NCBI RefSeq assembly: GCF_042648445.1
Contig: NZ_JBHRYB010000003.1
Coordinates: forward strand, 62,001-126,000
Length of the DNA stretch: 64,000 bases
Source: Bacterioplanoides pacificum
GTDB taxonomy: Bacteria > Pseudomonadota > Gammaproteobacteria > Pseudomonadales > Oceanobacteraceae
Reading direction: 5' to 3'
The position numbers were made by a program, and so were the translations under genes. Shown here in pieces: positions 51,937 to 60,291 of the stretch. Positions within the stretch are counted from its first letter, which is position 1. Every line of letters begins with the position of its first letter. The notes under the pieces are model-generated. The model saw only the letters and a list, made by a program, of their open reading frames with translations. It made no database searches and was not told the DNA's origin.

Positions 51937-52572
51937 TCAGGCGCCCTGCCATTGTGCAGATTGATTTTGCTGCGCGTTGTAATCACGCCGCCAGGTAAAC
52001 CAGCCAACCACCGCCAGCACCAGATACAGGGCCATTAATAACGCCACCAGGTACAAACCGCGGTCGATATACAACACGATTGCGCAGGAATTAAACACCT
52101 GCCAGTACAACCAGTTTTCCAGTACTTTGCGGGTTACCATCCAGGTGGTAACCACTGCTCCCCAGGTGGTAAACGAATCCAGATACGGCAATGCCGCGCT
52201 GGTATTTTGTGCCAGCAAATAACCACTGATCAACGTCAGCGTCAGAATACTAACCGCCGCCAGACTGTGTTGCTTTATGCCCCAGCGCTGAATCGGTAAA
52301 TCCTGGCTGGCCTGCTGGTTACCATGCTTCCACGACCACCAGCCATAAACGGCAATCAGCAAATAATAAATATTCAGTGCTGACTCCATCACCAGGCTGA
52401 CGTTCCAGAATAACCAGCTGAGGATGGCGGTGCTGGCAAAACCGGCATACCAGCACCAGTTGCTTTGCCGGATCGCCAGAATCAGATAGGCCAGCCCCAA
52501 TGCGGTAGCCAGAACTTCCCAGCCACTCATCGCCGCAGCGGCACGCCAGAGTATATCGACCAGTTCAGCCAT
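51937..52572 (-). CDS. pnuT: PnuC/PnuT-family thiamine transporter
   Basis: A 211-residue membrane protein with about seven helices and the PnuC pattern: GWEVLATALGLAYLILAIRQ, NWCWYAGFASTAILSWLFW, LNIYYLLIAVYGWWSWKHG (Trp-rich substrate cage), FTTWGAVVTTWMVTRKVLENW. PnuC-type proteins take up vitamins by facilitated diffusion driven by later phosphorylation. The TPP riboswitch upstream and the adjacent kinase point to thiamine (PnuT). It overlaps the thiamine-binding protein gene by 8 nt. Confidence 0.85.
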   Translation of the reverse strand: MAELVDILWRAAAAMSGWEVLATALGLAYLILAIRQSNWCWYAGFASTAILSWLFWNVSLVMESALNIYYLLIAVYGWWSWKHGNQQASQDLPIQRWGIKQHSLAAVSILTLTLISGYLLAQNTSAALPYLDSFTTWGAVVTTWMVTRKVLENWLYWQVFNSCAIVLYIDRGLYLVALLMALYLVLAVVGWFTWRRDYNAQQNQSAQWQGA

Positions 52573-52831
52573 GGGGTTTTAACGCCGGATCGAGATTGGT
52601 GCCGATAAATTTACAGACAAAAATCGCTTTACCAAATTGTTCAAATGAGCGTTTTATTTCTGCATTCAGAGTATTCATGACTAAATCGTAATCACCAAAC
52701 ACCTGTGTGCTCATGGTGTTGCACACCACCGACAAGCCATCCGTTGCCTGCAGCCGTTCAATAAAATCTTTGATCGCCGGAATATAATCATCGGCTAATG
52801 GGTATTTGCTGATTTCTACTGAAAGTTCCAT
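52565..52831 (-). CDS. Thiamine-binding protein (MTH1187/YkoF-like, DUF77)
   Basis: An 88-residue ferredoxin-like-fold protein with the family pattern: VEISKYPLADDYIPAIKDFI, then VVCNTMSTQVFGDYDLVMNTL and a closing KFIGTNLDPALKP. Small proteins of this family bind thiamine. AGGAGAAGG precedes the ATG. It starts the block pnuT-kinase and is separated from the TonB receptor by 143 nt containing the second GGA-hairpin element. Confidence 0.8.
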   Translation of the reverse strand: MELSVEISKYPLADDYIPAIKDFIERLQATDGLSVVCNTMSTQVFGDYDLVMNTLNAEIKRSFEQFGKAIFVCKFIGTNLDPALKPHG

Positions 52832-52888
52832 TACCTTCTCCTACCAATTCAGAAAGGAAGCGGTTTCGTGTATTGCTGACGCAACCGT

Positions 52889-52937
52889 CTGCCGCAGGGA
52901 TGCGGCAGTCGAGCCTGCATGGATGCATTTACGGCGT
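52889..52937 (+). repeat. GGGA-loop double-hairpin repetitive element, copy 2
   Basis: CTGCCGCA-GGGA-TGCGGCAG, then CGAGC, then TGCA-TGGA-TGCA, then TTTACGGCGT. It has the same plan as copy 1 at 7108. The second stem shows a compensatory change (TACA/TGTA there, TGCA/TGCA here). It is oriented against the surrounding genes, between the receptor and the thiamine-binding protein. Confidence 0.55.
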
Positions 52938-52974
52938 GTTGCGGTGCAATATACGGAACCAGATTCCCGTTTAA

Positions 52975-55164
52975 TCAGAACGAATATTGACCTTCGATGC
53001 CAAACAAACGCGGTTCGCCATACTGAACGTAACCGAACGACACATAACCGTCACGCGGATCATTACTAAAACCAAAACCGCGCACTTCATAGTCACGATT
53101 CGTCAGATTACGACCGTACAGCGCCAGGCTGTATTCTGGCTGCTCATACGCAATACGCGCATGCCATAACACATACGCTTCTGATTTAAGGTTGTGGCTA
53201 TCTGAGAAATAGAACTCGTCCTTTGCTTCGCTTTCGATACGGAACGATACACTGTCCGTTACAGCCAGGTTTAGTGCGGTTGCAGCACTGTATTGTGGTG
53301 CATGTGCTTGCTGACGCCCTTGCTGCTCATAAGTACCATAAGACTCAGACTCGTAGGTGTATTTACCCAGTTCGGTAATTAAATACCCATAGCTTAACTG
53401 CCAGTTGATACGCTGTGAGATATTCCAGTCAGACTCCAGCTCAAAGCCATAATTTTCACTGTTATCCGTGTTGCCAACATAGTCACTAAAGGACGGAGCA
53501 TTGTTGTCGTCCTGAACAAACGAGTTTTTTGTTTGCTGATTTTTGCGGTCGACATAAAACGCGGCGATACGCGTAATCAGCGTATCGCGCAATAGTGAAG
53601 ACTTCAGACCCAATTCAATGGTGTTGTTAAATTCGGTGTCAAATGTTCGGTTGACGGTTTCGAGATCTGGGTCGGTATTAATACCACCCGCTTTATAGCC
53701 GCGAGCTAAAGAGCCGTATGCCAGGTGTTCATGACTCACCATATACTCAAGAGTAACCTTCCCACCTTTCAGTGTCTCTTCCTTATCTTCGCTGCCAATA
53801 CGATTATCCTGATAGTCGGATTTCCATCGTTCGACTCGCAGACCATACGTAAGTTGGAGATGATCAGATAAGGCTGTGGAGAGTTCACCGTAGACAGACA
53901 AGGATTGAGATTCTAACTCACTGATAATGCGTTTATCGGCTCGATTTTCACCGGTATCGGTTTTAATCACACTGCGAGCCAGATCTTCCTCACGGGTAAA
54001 ACCATAAATACCCACAACCCAATCGGTAGTATCAGAAAAAATCCGGCCGTTGACACCCGACAATAATCGCAGATCGATACTGTTGCGTTGATAATCGCGC
54101 AGATAATTATCACTCTGGCTATAACCCCAGGCACCATCCTGTGTTGCCAGGCAAGGTCCGGCTGCGGTAATACAATTTCCGGTATTAGGGTCGTAACTGC
54201 CGTAGGCCCAATCATCATCATAACTATATTCAACATCCGCTTTACTGGTCGCCAGTAACGCCTCAAACGACACACTGTCGTTCAGCTTCGAATTTAAGTC
54301 GAGCGCAAACGAATGACTTTCCTGGGCATCCACACCCGGGTTATCCGAATACGTGGTGCGGTTATTATCCAGCGAGAACGCATCGTAGCCGTTATCAATA
54401 TCGGTATAAAAATAAGTAAACGTCAGATCAGTAGCGTCCGATAACTGTGCCGCTAATTTACCGCGTGCCACCACTTCATCAATATTGTTGGTATTTTCCC
54501 GGTCGAGGAAATCATTTTCCATATAACCATCGGACTTAAAACTGGAAACCGCCAGACGACCCTGAACGGTCTCCGTTAACCCACCAGATATGGCCGCACT
54601 CTGACCATGAGTGCCATAATTACCGGCTTTCGCAGCAACAAAACCCTCGCTTTCTCTGGTCGGTGCTTTGCTCTGAATATTAATCATGCCGGCCAGGGCA
54701 TTGGCACCAAAACGAGTACCTTGAGGGCCGCGCAGAATTTCCACCTGGTCGATATCCAGCAGCGTCGCGGCACCACCCAGGCCGGTCATATCAATGCCAT
54801 CAATCATTAAACCCACCGACGGATTAACCGGATCGATAAACTGGCTGCGTTCGCCAATACCACGAATCTGGAAATAGCGCCCGCGCGAGCTGCCGGAAGA
54901 GAAATTCACATTCGGTGCCAGACTTAAAATCTGTTCCAGGTGTTCGGCACTGCGTTGTTCAATCTGATCATTGCCCACCACAGTGACGGACTCAGGAATC
55001 GTTTGTACATCGCTCTGGCGGAAATCAGCACTGACGCTGACAACATCCAGCGTTACGCTCTCCGTCCCGGACTCGGCTAATGTCTGGCTATTGGCAACCG
55101 CCGACAAAGAAATCGCCATCGCCAGCGGCGATACCACAAAAAGAGAAGAAAATTTATTGAGCAT
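52975..55164 (-). CDS. TonB-dependent receptor, probably for thiamine
   Basis: A 729-residue outer-membrane receptor. Signal peptide MLNKFSSLFVVSPLAMAISL..., then a TonB-box-like VTLDVVSVSA and a plug domain (IPESVTVVGNDQIEQ, SRGRYFQIRGIGERSQFIDP, ILRGPQGTRFGANALAGMIN). The barrel ends in EPRLFGIEGQYSF. It uses TonB-ExbBD energy. The TPP riboswitch directly upstream indicates thiamine or a thiamine derivative as ligand. The open frame runs back to 55344 through the riboswitch, but the ATG at 55164 has CAGGAAGA and the signal peptide. It is followed by the thiamine-binding protein and pnuT. Confidence 0.92.
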   Translation of the reverse strand: MLNKFSSLFVVSPLAMAISLSAVANSQTLAESGTESVTLDVVSVSADFRQSDVQTIPESVTVVGNDQIEQRSAEHLEQILSLAPNVNFSSGSSRGRYFQIRGIGERSQFIDPVNPSVGLMIDGIDMTGLGGAATLLDIDQVEILRGPQGTRFGANALAGMINIQSKAPTRESEGFVAAKAGNYGTHGQSAAISGGLTETVQGRLAVSSFKSDGYMENDFLDRENTNNIDEVVARGKLAAQLSDATDLTFTYFYTDIDNGYDAFSLDNNRTTYSDNPGVDAQESHSFALDLNSKLNDSVSFEALLATSKADVEYSYDDDWAYGSYDPNTGNCITAAGPCLATQDGAWGYSQSDNYLRDYQRNSIDLRLLSGVNGRIFSDTTDWVVGIYGFTREEDLARSVIKTDTGENRADKRIISELESQSLSVYGELSTALSDHLQLTYGLRVERWKSDYQDNRIGSEDKEETLKGGKVTLEYMVSHEHLAYGSLARGYKAGGINTDPDLETVNRTFDTEFNNTIELGLKSSLLRDTLITRIAAFYVDRKNQQTKNSFVQDDNNAPSFSDYVGNTDNSENYGFELESDWNISQRINWQLSYGYLITELGKYTYESESYGTYEQQGRQQAHAPQYSAATALNLAVTDSVSFRIESEAKDEFYFSDSHNLKSEAYVLWHARIAYEQPEYSLALYGRNLTNRDYEVRGFGFSNDPRDGYVSFGYVQYGEPRLFGIEGQYSF

Positions 55165-55270
55165 CAGGTCTTCCTGTTTATAAAAACGAGAGACCCGGTA
55201 ATGTGCGAGCGTGGAGAAAAGCTGATTCGGCTTCCTTGGCAGCCGCATGATACACAGCCACCTGCACCTC

Positions 55271-55391
55271 CCCATTCCTACGCCGGTATTAACCGGATCA
55301 GGTTCAAGGGGTTTGCCGTTTTGCATTAACAAAACATCAGACATCTCAGGCTGTTATGCAATCGTGAAGATTGCGCCAGCCACCCCCTGGG
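55271..55391 (-). promoter_or_regulatory. TPP (thiamine pyrophosphate) riboswitch
   Basis: On the minus strand, CCCA (P1), GGGGGTG (P2), the CTGAGAT motif, ACCCCTTGAACCTGAT, then the CCGG-TTAATA-CCGG stem, CGTAGGAA and TGGG (P1 partner). These are the standard THI-box elements, with a longer P3 insertion. It sits about 100 nt before the receptor start and probably shuts the thiamine operon off when TPP is abundant. Confidence 0.93.
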
Positions 55392-55399
55392 ACACAGGC

Positions 55400-55426
55400 A
55401 TCATACTGTGAAACCGGCGCCGACAA
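55400..55426 (-). promoter_or_regulatory. Promoter upstream of the TPP riboswitch
   Basis: On the minus strand, TTGTCG and TATGAT lie 15-16 nt apart, with the start expected about at the first riboswitch base. The -10 is near consensus; the -35 is weaker. Confidence 0.45.
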
Positions 55427-55447
55427 CAGCCGACTTTGGCCGCGTTA

Positions 55448-56920
55448 TCAGCCTTCGGTAAAGGCGGTCAGCATGCGCTGATACAAAGGCTGAAACAGGT
55501 AGTTCAGTAACGAACGTTCTCCGGTGCGGATCATCACCTGTACCGGCATGCCGGGACGGAATGCAAACGACGGATTATCAGCCAGCTGTAACTGTGGTTT
55601 ATCCACCCCGTGTTCTGTCTGGCGCGGATCTGCCTGGTATTGTTCCGCCTGGTGCTGCTCCAGACGGTGTTGTTCGATGCGCTCCAGGCTCTCCGGCAGG
55701 ATACGGATCGTCAGCGGATAATAGTCCAGCCCGGTACGCTGGTCGGTCATACTGTCGGCCGCCACCAGTGCCACTTCACCAAATAACCGCGGCGTGGTGC
55801 TTTGTTCGAAGGCGCTGAATACCAGCTCCACCTGCAGTCCCGGGCGAACGTTATCCACCCGGTCCGGACGCAGCTGTGCCTGCACTTCCAGCTCGCCCTG
55901 CGATGGCACCAACTCCATCAGCGGGCTGCCGGGCGCAATCACACCCCCTTCGGTAAACACCTGCACATCCACCACCACGCCGGCCACCGGGGCACGGATA
56001 TCGGTGTTCTGCAGTTCAAACTGCGCAGTCTGTAAACGTCCGAACACGTCATCAAGCAGCTGGCGGGTATTTGCCAGCTGCTCGTTCAGATCACGACGGT
56101 ATTCCATCTGCCGCTGGGCCCGGCGTAAACCCAGCTCCAGTACCTGGCTCTGTAGCTGACCAATGTTGCCGATATCTTCTGAAATGGCGCCATCCAGCTG
56201 GGCATAAAAGCGTTCCGCTTCAAGCAGCTGATAACGCGCCACGCTGCCCTGTTCAGCCAGCTGGCGTAATCCGTTCAGCTGTTGCTGCAGATTCTGGCGC
56301 TGCGCTTCCTTGCTCTGTAACGAACTCTTTAAACCGGCCAGCGAAGCATTTAACCCCTGGGCACTTTGTTCCAGCGCCGATAGCTCGGTTGTCAGCGTTT
56401 GCTCACGGCGCTGCATCAGCTGCTGCTGCAATGCCAGCGCGTCCGCCATCAGCTGCGGATCGGTAAACTCATCGGTTTTAGGCGTCAGTTGCGGGTCTCC
56501 GGCCAGCTCCGCCATCAGTCGTGCTTCCTCCGCCCGCAAGCCAAGATAGCGACTGCGTAACGACTGAAACCGCGAGCGCGGTTCCAGCGGGTTGAGCTGC
56601 ACTAACAACTGACCCTGCTGCACCTGATCGCCGTTGCTGACCAGAATTTTATTCACCAGGCCACCGGTCGGGTGTTGCACCGCTTTACGGTTGCCCGATA
56701 CCACCAGCTGACCGGCAGCCATCACACCTTTATCCAGTGGCGCCAACGCCGACCACAACAACAAGACAATCAGGCAGCTCCACATCAGCCATACACCCAG
56801 GCGGTAGGCCGGGCCTTCGTCACTGTGCAGCGCCGGAGTATCACGCTGTTCGCGGGCGCTCCATAACTGGCGCACATCGGCCAGCTCACCGGCCTTGCGA
56901 ATACGGGTTTGCGGGGTCAT
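55448..56920 (-). CDS. hasE: Type I secretion membrane-fusion protein (HlyD/PrtE/HasE family)
   Basis: A 490-residue HlyD-family adaptor: cytoplasmic N-terminus, membrane helix (LGVWLMWSCLIVLLLWSALA), lipoyl halves (QHPTGGLVNKILVSNGDQV, and IRAPVAGVVVDVQVFTEGG), a long coiled-coil hairpin (about 130-320) and the beta-barrel domain with FRPGMPVQVMI near the C-terminus. It joins the ABC pump to the outer-membrane channel, probably the tolC product at 26568. Its start overlaps the hasD stop by 1 nt. About 14 Gln/His-rich residues (EQHRLEQHQAEQYQ) form an unusual insert near 430-445. Confidence 0.9.
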   Translation of the reverse strand: MTPQTRIRKAGELADVRQLWSAREQRDTPALHSDEGPAYRLGVWLMWSCLIVLLLWSALAPLDKGVMAAGQLVVSGNRKAVQHPTGGLVNKILVSNGDQVQQGQLLVQLNPLEPRSRFQSLRSRYLGLRAEEARLMAELAGDPQLTPKTDEFTDPQLMADALALQQQLMQRREQTLTTELSALEQSAQGLNASLAGLKSSLQSKEAQRQNLQQQLNGLRQLAEQGSVARYQLLEAERFYAQLDGAISEDIGNIGQLQSQVLELGLRRAQRQMEYRRDLNEQLANTRQLLDDVFGRLQTAQFELQNTDIRAPVAGVVVDVQVFTEGGVIAPGSPLMELVPSQGELEVQAQLRPDRVDNVRPGLQVELVFSAFEQSTTPRLFGEVALVAADSMTDQRTGLDYYPLTIRILPESLERIEQHRLEQHQAEQYQADPRQTEHGVDKPQLQLADNPSFAFRPGMPVQVMIRTGERSLLNYLFQPLYQRMLTAFTEG

Positions 56921-58752
56921 CAGGATTCTCCATGGCCCGAGGAATAACTCAGGCTGATTGACGGCATCAGGGTATCCGTTAACGTACTGCTGTGGCCAGC
57001 CATTGGTGCAGCAGTGCTGGCGGTGTGTGGTGCAGCGGCGCCGGATGTAGATGGCGGTGCGATGGCATCCAGCACTTTCTGTGGACTACCAAACGCCTGC
57101 ACCCTGCCCTGTTCCAGTACCATTAACTTATCCACACCGTCCAGCAAGCGTGCTTTATGCGACACCATGATCAGCGTGCGCCCGGCCTGACGGATACGCT
57201 GCAGGGTCTGCAATAACGCCATTTCTCCGGCCTGATCGAGGCTGGCATCCGGCTCGTCGAGGACAATAATACGCGGCAGGCGGAACAACGCCCGGGCCAG
57301 CGCCAGACGCTGCTTCTGACCACCGGATAGTCCCTGTCCCTGATCCCCCAGCCAGGTATCGTAGCCCTGCGGCAGTTGCTGAATCAGCTCATGCACACCG
57401 GCCATTCTGGCGGCACTGACAATATCTTCATCGCGACTATCGTAAGGCGCACTGAAACGGGCAATATTGTCGGCCACCGTACCACTGAACAGCTGTACAT
57501 CCTGAGGCAAATAACCGATGTAACGCCCCAGTTGCTGCTGATCCCAGTGGCGGATATCCGCGCCGTCGATACGCAACACGCCATCATCGGTGGTTAACGC
57601 CCCGGACAATAACCGCGCCAGGGTGGATTTGCCGCTGCCGGAAGCCCCTAATACGCCCAGGCTTTCGCCACTGTTCAGGGCAAAATTCAGCTGTTTCAGC
57701 AAGGCTGTACGACTGCCCGGTAACAACACAGTGGCGCCCTGGGCCAGCAGTTCGCCACTGGGTTCCGGCAAAGCCAGACGCTGCTCTTCAGCCGGATAAT
57801 GCTGTAACAGGCGTTCCAGGCGCACATACGCCTGACGGGCACTGCTGTATTGCTTCCATACCGCAATTAACAAATCGATGGGGGCCAGCACCCGCCCCAT
57901 CAGAATAGAAGCGGCGATCATCATGCCGGCGCTGATCTGTTGCTGCAGCACCAGCCAGGCCCCCAGGCCCAGCACCAGAGACTGCAACGCCAGCCGTAAC
58001 GCCCGGGAAGCGGCGGATATCTGGCCACTGCGTTCACTGGCAAAATTCTGCCAGGCAAGAAACTGAGTATGCTGGCTCAGCCAGCGGTTAGTCAGATCCG
58101 GTAACATGCCCATGGCCGCGACCACGTCGGCATTACGTAACTGACTACCGGCCTGCTGGTTGGCCTGTAACGACAGCTGACTGGCCTGATCCAGCGCCGG
58201 CTCGGCTATTTTATGATTCAGCCAGGCGAGTGCGATCAGGCATACAGCGCCCAATAGCGCCAGGCCACCCAATAACGGATGAAACAAAAACATCACCAGC
58301 AGATACAGCGGAAACCAGGGGGCATCAAAAAAGGCGAACAAGGCATTACCGGTGGCAAACTGACGTAACTGGGTTAAATCGTTTAATGCCTGCTCGGCAT
58401 TCTGCTGCCGGCGGCTGAGGCGGGCCTGATATACAGCGTTAAACAGAGTGCGGTTCAGTGTCAGATCAAGACGGGTACCCAGGCGTATTACCACCACGCT
58501 GCGCAGCCATTCCAGCACGCCCATAAAAGCAAACAGCACCAACACCATCAGGGTCAGCATCAGCAGCGTCATTTCATTGCCGGACGCCAGCACCCGGTCG
58601 TAGACCTGCAACATATACACAGCCGGAGCCAGCATCAGCAGGTTGATAACAGCACTGAACAGTGCCAGATGGCCAAGGCGCTGGCGGAACACCGGCCAGA
58701 TCAGGCTTTTTAGTCGGGATTCGTTGTTCTGTCCGGAAGTAAAAACTTTCAT
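56920..58752 (-). CDS. hasD: Type I secretion ABC transporter (PrtD/HasD family)
   Basis: A 610-residue fused permease-ATPase: six membrane helices in 20-300 (FSAVINLLMLAPAVYMLQVYD is the hallmark of this subfamily, with no peptidase domain). The ATPase has Walker A GASGSGKST, signature GLSGGQKQRLALARAL and Walker B IIVLDEPDASLD. The C-terminus carries an extra Pro/Ala/Ser/Thr-rich tail of about 45 residues. It exports HasA. The start is uncertain: ATG 58752 was chosen over GTG 58776; neither has a strong ribosome binding site. Confidence 0.9.
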   Translation of the reverse strand: MKVFTSGQNNESRLKSLIWPVFRQRLGHLALFSAVINLLMLAPAVYMLQVYDRVLASGNEMTLLMLTLMVLVLFAFMGVLEWLRSVVVIRLGTRLDLTLNRTLFNAVYQARLSRRQQNAEQALNDLTQLRQFATGNALFAFFDAPWFPLYLLVMFLFHPLLGGLALLGAVCLIALAWLNHKIAEPALDQASQLSLQANQQAGSQLRNADVVAAMGMLPDLTNRWLSQHTQFLAWQNFASERSGQISAASRALRLALQSLVLGLGAWLVLQQQISAGMMIAASILMGRVLAPIDLLIAVWKQYSSARQAYVRLERLLQHYPAEEQRLALPEPSGELLAQGATVLLPGSRTALLKQLNFALNSGESLGVLGASGSGKSTLARLLSGALTTDDGVLRIDGADIRHWDQQQLGRYIGYLPQDVQLFSGTVADNIARFSAPYDSRDEDIVSAARMAGVHELIQQLPQGYDTWLGDQGQGLSGGQKQRLALARALFRLPRIIVLDEPDASLDQAGEMALLQTLQRIRQAGRTLIMVSHKARLLDGVDKLMVLEQGRVQAFGSPQKVLDAIAPPSTSGAAAPHTASTAAPMAGHSSTLTDTLMPSISLSYSSGHGES

Positions 58753-58790
58753 AACGCGATGAGCACACTCAGACACAAGAATAAAATCAT

Positions 58791-58826
58791 AAAAACAAAA
58801 CCGCCCGGAGTGAGGCCGGGCGGTTC
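58791..58826 (-). terminator. Terminator between hasA and hasD
   Basis: On the minus strand, ACCGCCCGG, a CCTCACT loop, CCGGGCGGT then TTTGTTTTT. It lies 26 nt after the hasA stop, so much hasA mRNA should end here, giving more hemophore than exporter. Confidence 0.88.
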
Positions 58827-58851
58827 AGGCACTGCTTAACAGCGGGCTATT

Positions 58852-59616
58852 TTAAGCGCTAATAATGCTCACATCATTAACATCTGTCACACCATTAACA
58901 GTAATAGTGCCGCCGGTAGTACTGATAGTCAGGTTACCGTTGCTGACTGACGATCCGGTCTGATCCACGCCGGCCAGACGAATCACATCACCGCTGTGAT
59001 AATCCGTGATGGTATCATTGCCAAAGCTGCCGGCACCGTTTAACAGTCCGAATTCAAAGGTGTCGTTACCGGCACCACCGCTTAAGGTGTCATTTTGTGA
59101 GTAACCATGCAGCAGGTCATCACCCGCGCCGCCGCTGACATCCAGCTGCTGAGCGTCGAGGACGTCGATCAGATGTTGTACGCCCTGATTACCGTCCACG
59201 GCGTTGTTGGGTTTCATTAAGCCGTACAACACTTTGTGCACCACACCGTCACGGCCGGCAGCCTGATCGGCGGATAAATTCAGCCCCGAAATGGTAAACT
59301 CTTCGCTGTTCAGCGTCCGGTCGGATACACCGCTCAGGCCATGACCCAGGCTGAGGCTGTCGAGCTGGCCATACAGGGTATGTGCCGGAGCAGAAAACAG
59401 CGTATATTCCAGCGCCCCTTCAGCAACAAAACCACGTTTACTGGTATCACCGGCATTAAATACCGAACCTTCACCCTGAGCATATTGGCTGCCACTGGTC
59501 GCCATCGGATTCCAGCTGTTAAAACCACCCCAGCCGGATGCACTGAAATTAGCCTGATAATCGGCCAGATAGGCTGATAAACCTTCGCCGGAGTTTACCT
59601 TGATCGCAATTGTCAT
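58852..59616 (-). CDS. hasA: HasA-type hemophore with C-terminal RTX repeats
   Basis: A 254-residue secreted heme-binding protein without a Sec signal. The N-terminal 1-150 match HasA: ALEYTLFSAPAHTLYGQLDS, SGVSDRTL, ISGLNLS, GRDGVVHKVLYGLM. Tyr71 and His79 correspond to the heme-ligand Tyr75 and its partner His83 of Serratia HasA. No His precedes residue 79, so the axial His32 equivalent is absent, as in Yersinia pestis HasA where Gln replaces it. Unlike 188-residue HasA, it adds RTX repeats (GGAGDDLLH, GGAGNDTFE, about 162-190) and a calcium-rich beta-roll/secretion tail ending NDVSIISA. AGGAATCG precedes the ATG. Exported by hasD-hasE. Confidence 0.9.
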   Translation of the reverse strand: MTIAIKVNSGEGLSAYLADYQANFSASGWGGFNSWNPMATSGSQYAQGEGSVFNAGDTSKRGFVAEGALEYTLFSAPAHTLYGQLDSLSLGHGLSGVSDRTLNSEEFTISGLNLSADQAAGRDGVVHKVLYGLMKPNNAVDGNQGVQHLIDVLDAQQLDVSGGAGDDLLHGYSQNDTLSGGAGNDTFEFGLLNGAGSFGNDTITDYHSGDVIRLAGVDQTGSSVSNGNLTISTTGGTITVNGVTDVNDVSIISA

Positions 59617-59704
59617 GTTCGATTCCTGTTGTCGTCAGATATTGAATTAAGCGCTGTCCTGATGAGCCATCCATGGCGGACGGAGACGCTGCTCCAGATA
59701 CACA

Positions 59705-59723
59705 GATAAGAATATTTCTCATC
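59705..59723 (-). promoter_or_regulatory. Fur-box-like operator upstream of hasA
   Basis: GATGAGAAATATTCTTATC on the minus strand is a near-perfect palindrome of the GAT-AGAA-TTCT-ATC type. It matches 12 of 19 positions of the Fur consensus. TATAAA lies just upstream at 59724-59729, so the transcription start would fall in the box; the -35 is poor. A leader of about 100 nt precedes the hasA ATG. Confidence 0.55.
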
Positions 59724-59762
59724 TTTATATCTAACGACCGGAGCGCGGAATCGAGTAAAAAA

Positions 59763-60290
59763 TTATTCGTTATTTTTTACCAGGCGATACATAGTCATCG
59801 CCGTGGCACCCGCATCAGCGTGGCCAATAAAATGCGCCACTGACACTTGCTGATCGGACGGACGAAAAATACGGCCAAAACCAGGAAAAACAGCCGTGTT
59901 GATTCTCGGCTGAATGCAGCGGTATTCGACAATACTGAGTAATTCTTTTTCGTTCGCCAGCCGCCAGCCCGGAAAATCCGATAACAACTGTTCCAGAATA
60001 ATCGATGCATCATGAGTTGCCGGCGTTAATCTTCCTTGCTGACGTGGCACAAAGTTCAGCGGCTCCCCCTCACAACGCCCGGCATTAAACTGTTGGCCAA
60101 GCAAACAACGTTGCCATACCAGGTTAGTGCTGATGTGTAATACCGTAGCCGGGTCAGCCTGCACAATAAAGTGTTCAGCCGGGGTCGATTCGGGCAAGGC
60201 CTCCGTACATAACTGCTGTCGTTCTTCCGCACCCAGCAGCGGTAATGGCAACAAGGATAAAAAAATGATTATCAGCTGTTTATTGCTCAT
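59763..60290 (-). CDS. Secreted DUF1566 (Lcl C-terminal) protein, second short type
   Basis: A 175-residue exported protein: signal peptide MSNKQLIIIFLSLLPLPLLG, then a DUF1566 domain (HISTNLVWQRCLLGQQF, ...GWRLANEKELLSIVEYRC, INTAVFPGF). The two Cys positions suit disulfides. It resembles the gene at 61472-62185. DUF1566 domains are found in Legionella collagen-like proteins and various surface proteins, with a C-type-lectin-like fold. The ATG at 60290 comes one base after the upstream stop; the open frame extends further but lacks a signal peptide. Role unknown; heme-related by context. Confidence 0.8.
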   Translation of the reverse strand: MSNKQLIIIFLSLLPLPLLGAEERQQLCTEALPESTPAEHFIVQADPATVLHISTNLVWQRCLLGQQFNAGRCEGEPLNFVPRQQGRLTPATHDASIILEQLLSDFPGWRLANEKELLSIVEYRCIQPRINTAVFPGFGRIFRPSDQQVSVAHFIGHADAGATAMTMYRLVKNNE

Positions 60291-60291
60291 A

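Noticed and set aside
52889..52937. Terminator for the TonB receptor transcript
   Set aside because: No T-run on the minus strand after the stem, and the same element recurs at 7108 in another context, so a repeat is the better reading.
55165..55344. N-terminal extension of the thiamine receptor
   Set aside because: The extension is translated riboswitch sequence. The ATG at 55164 has a ribosome binding site and signal peptide.
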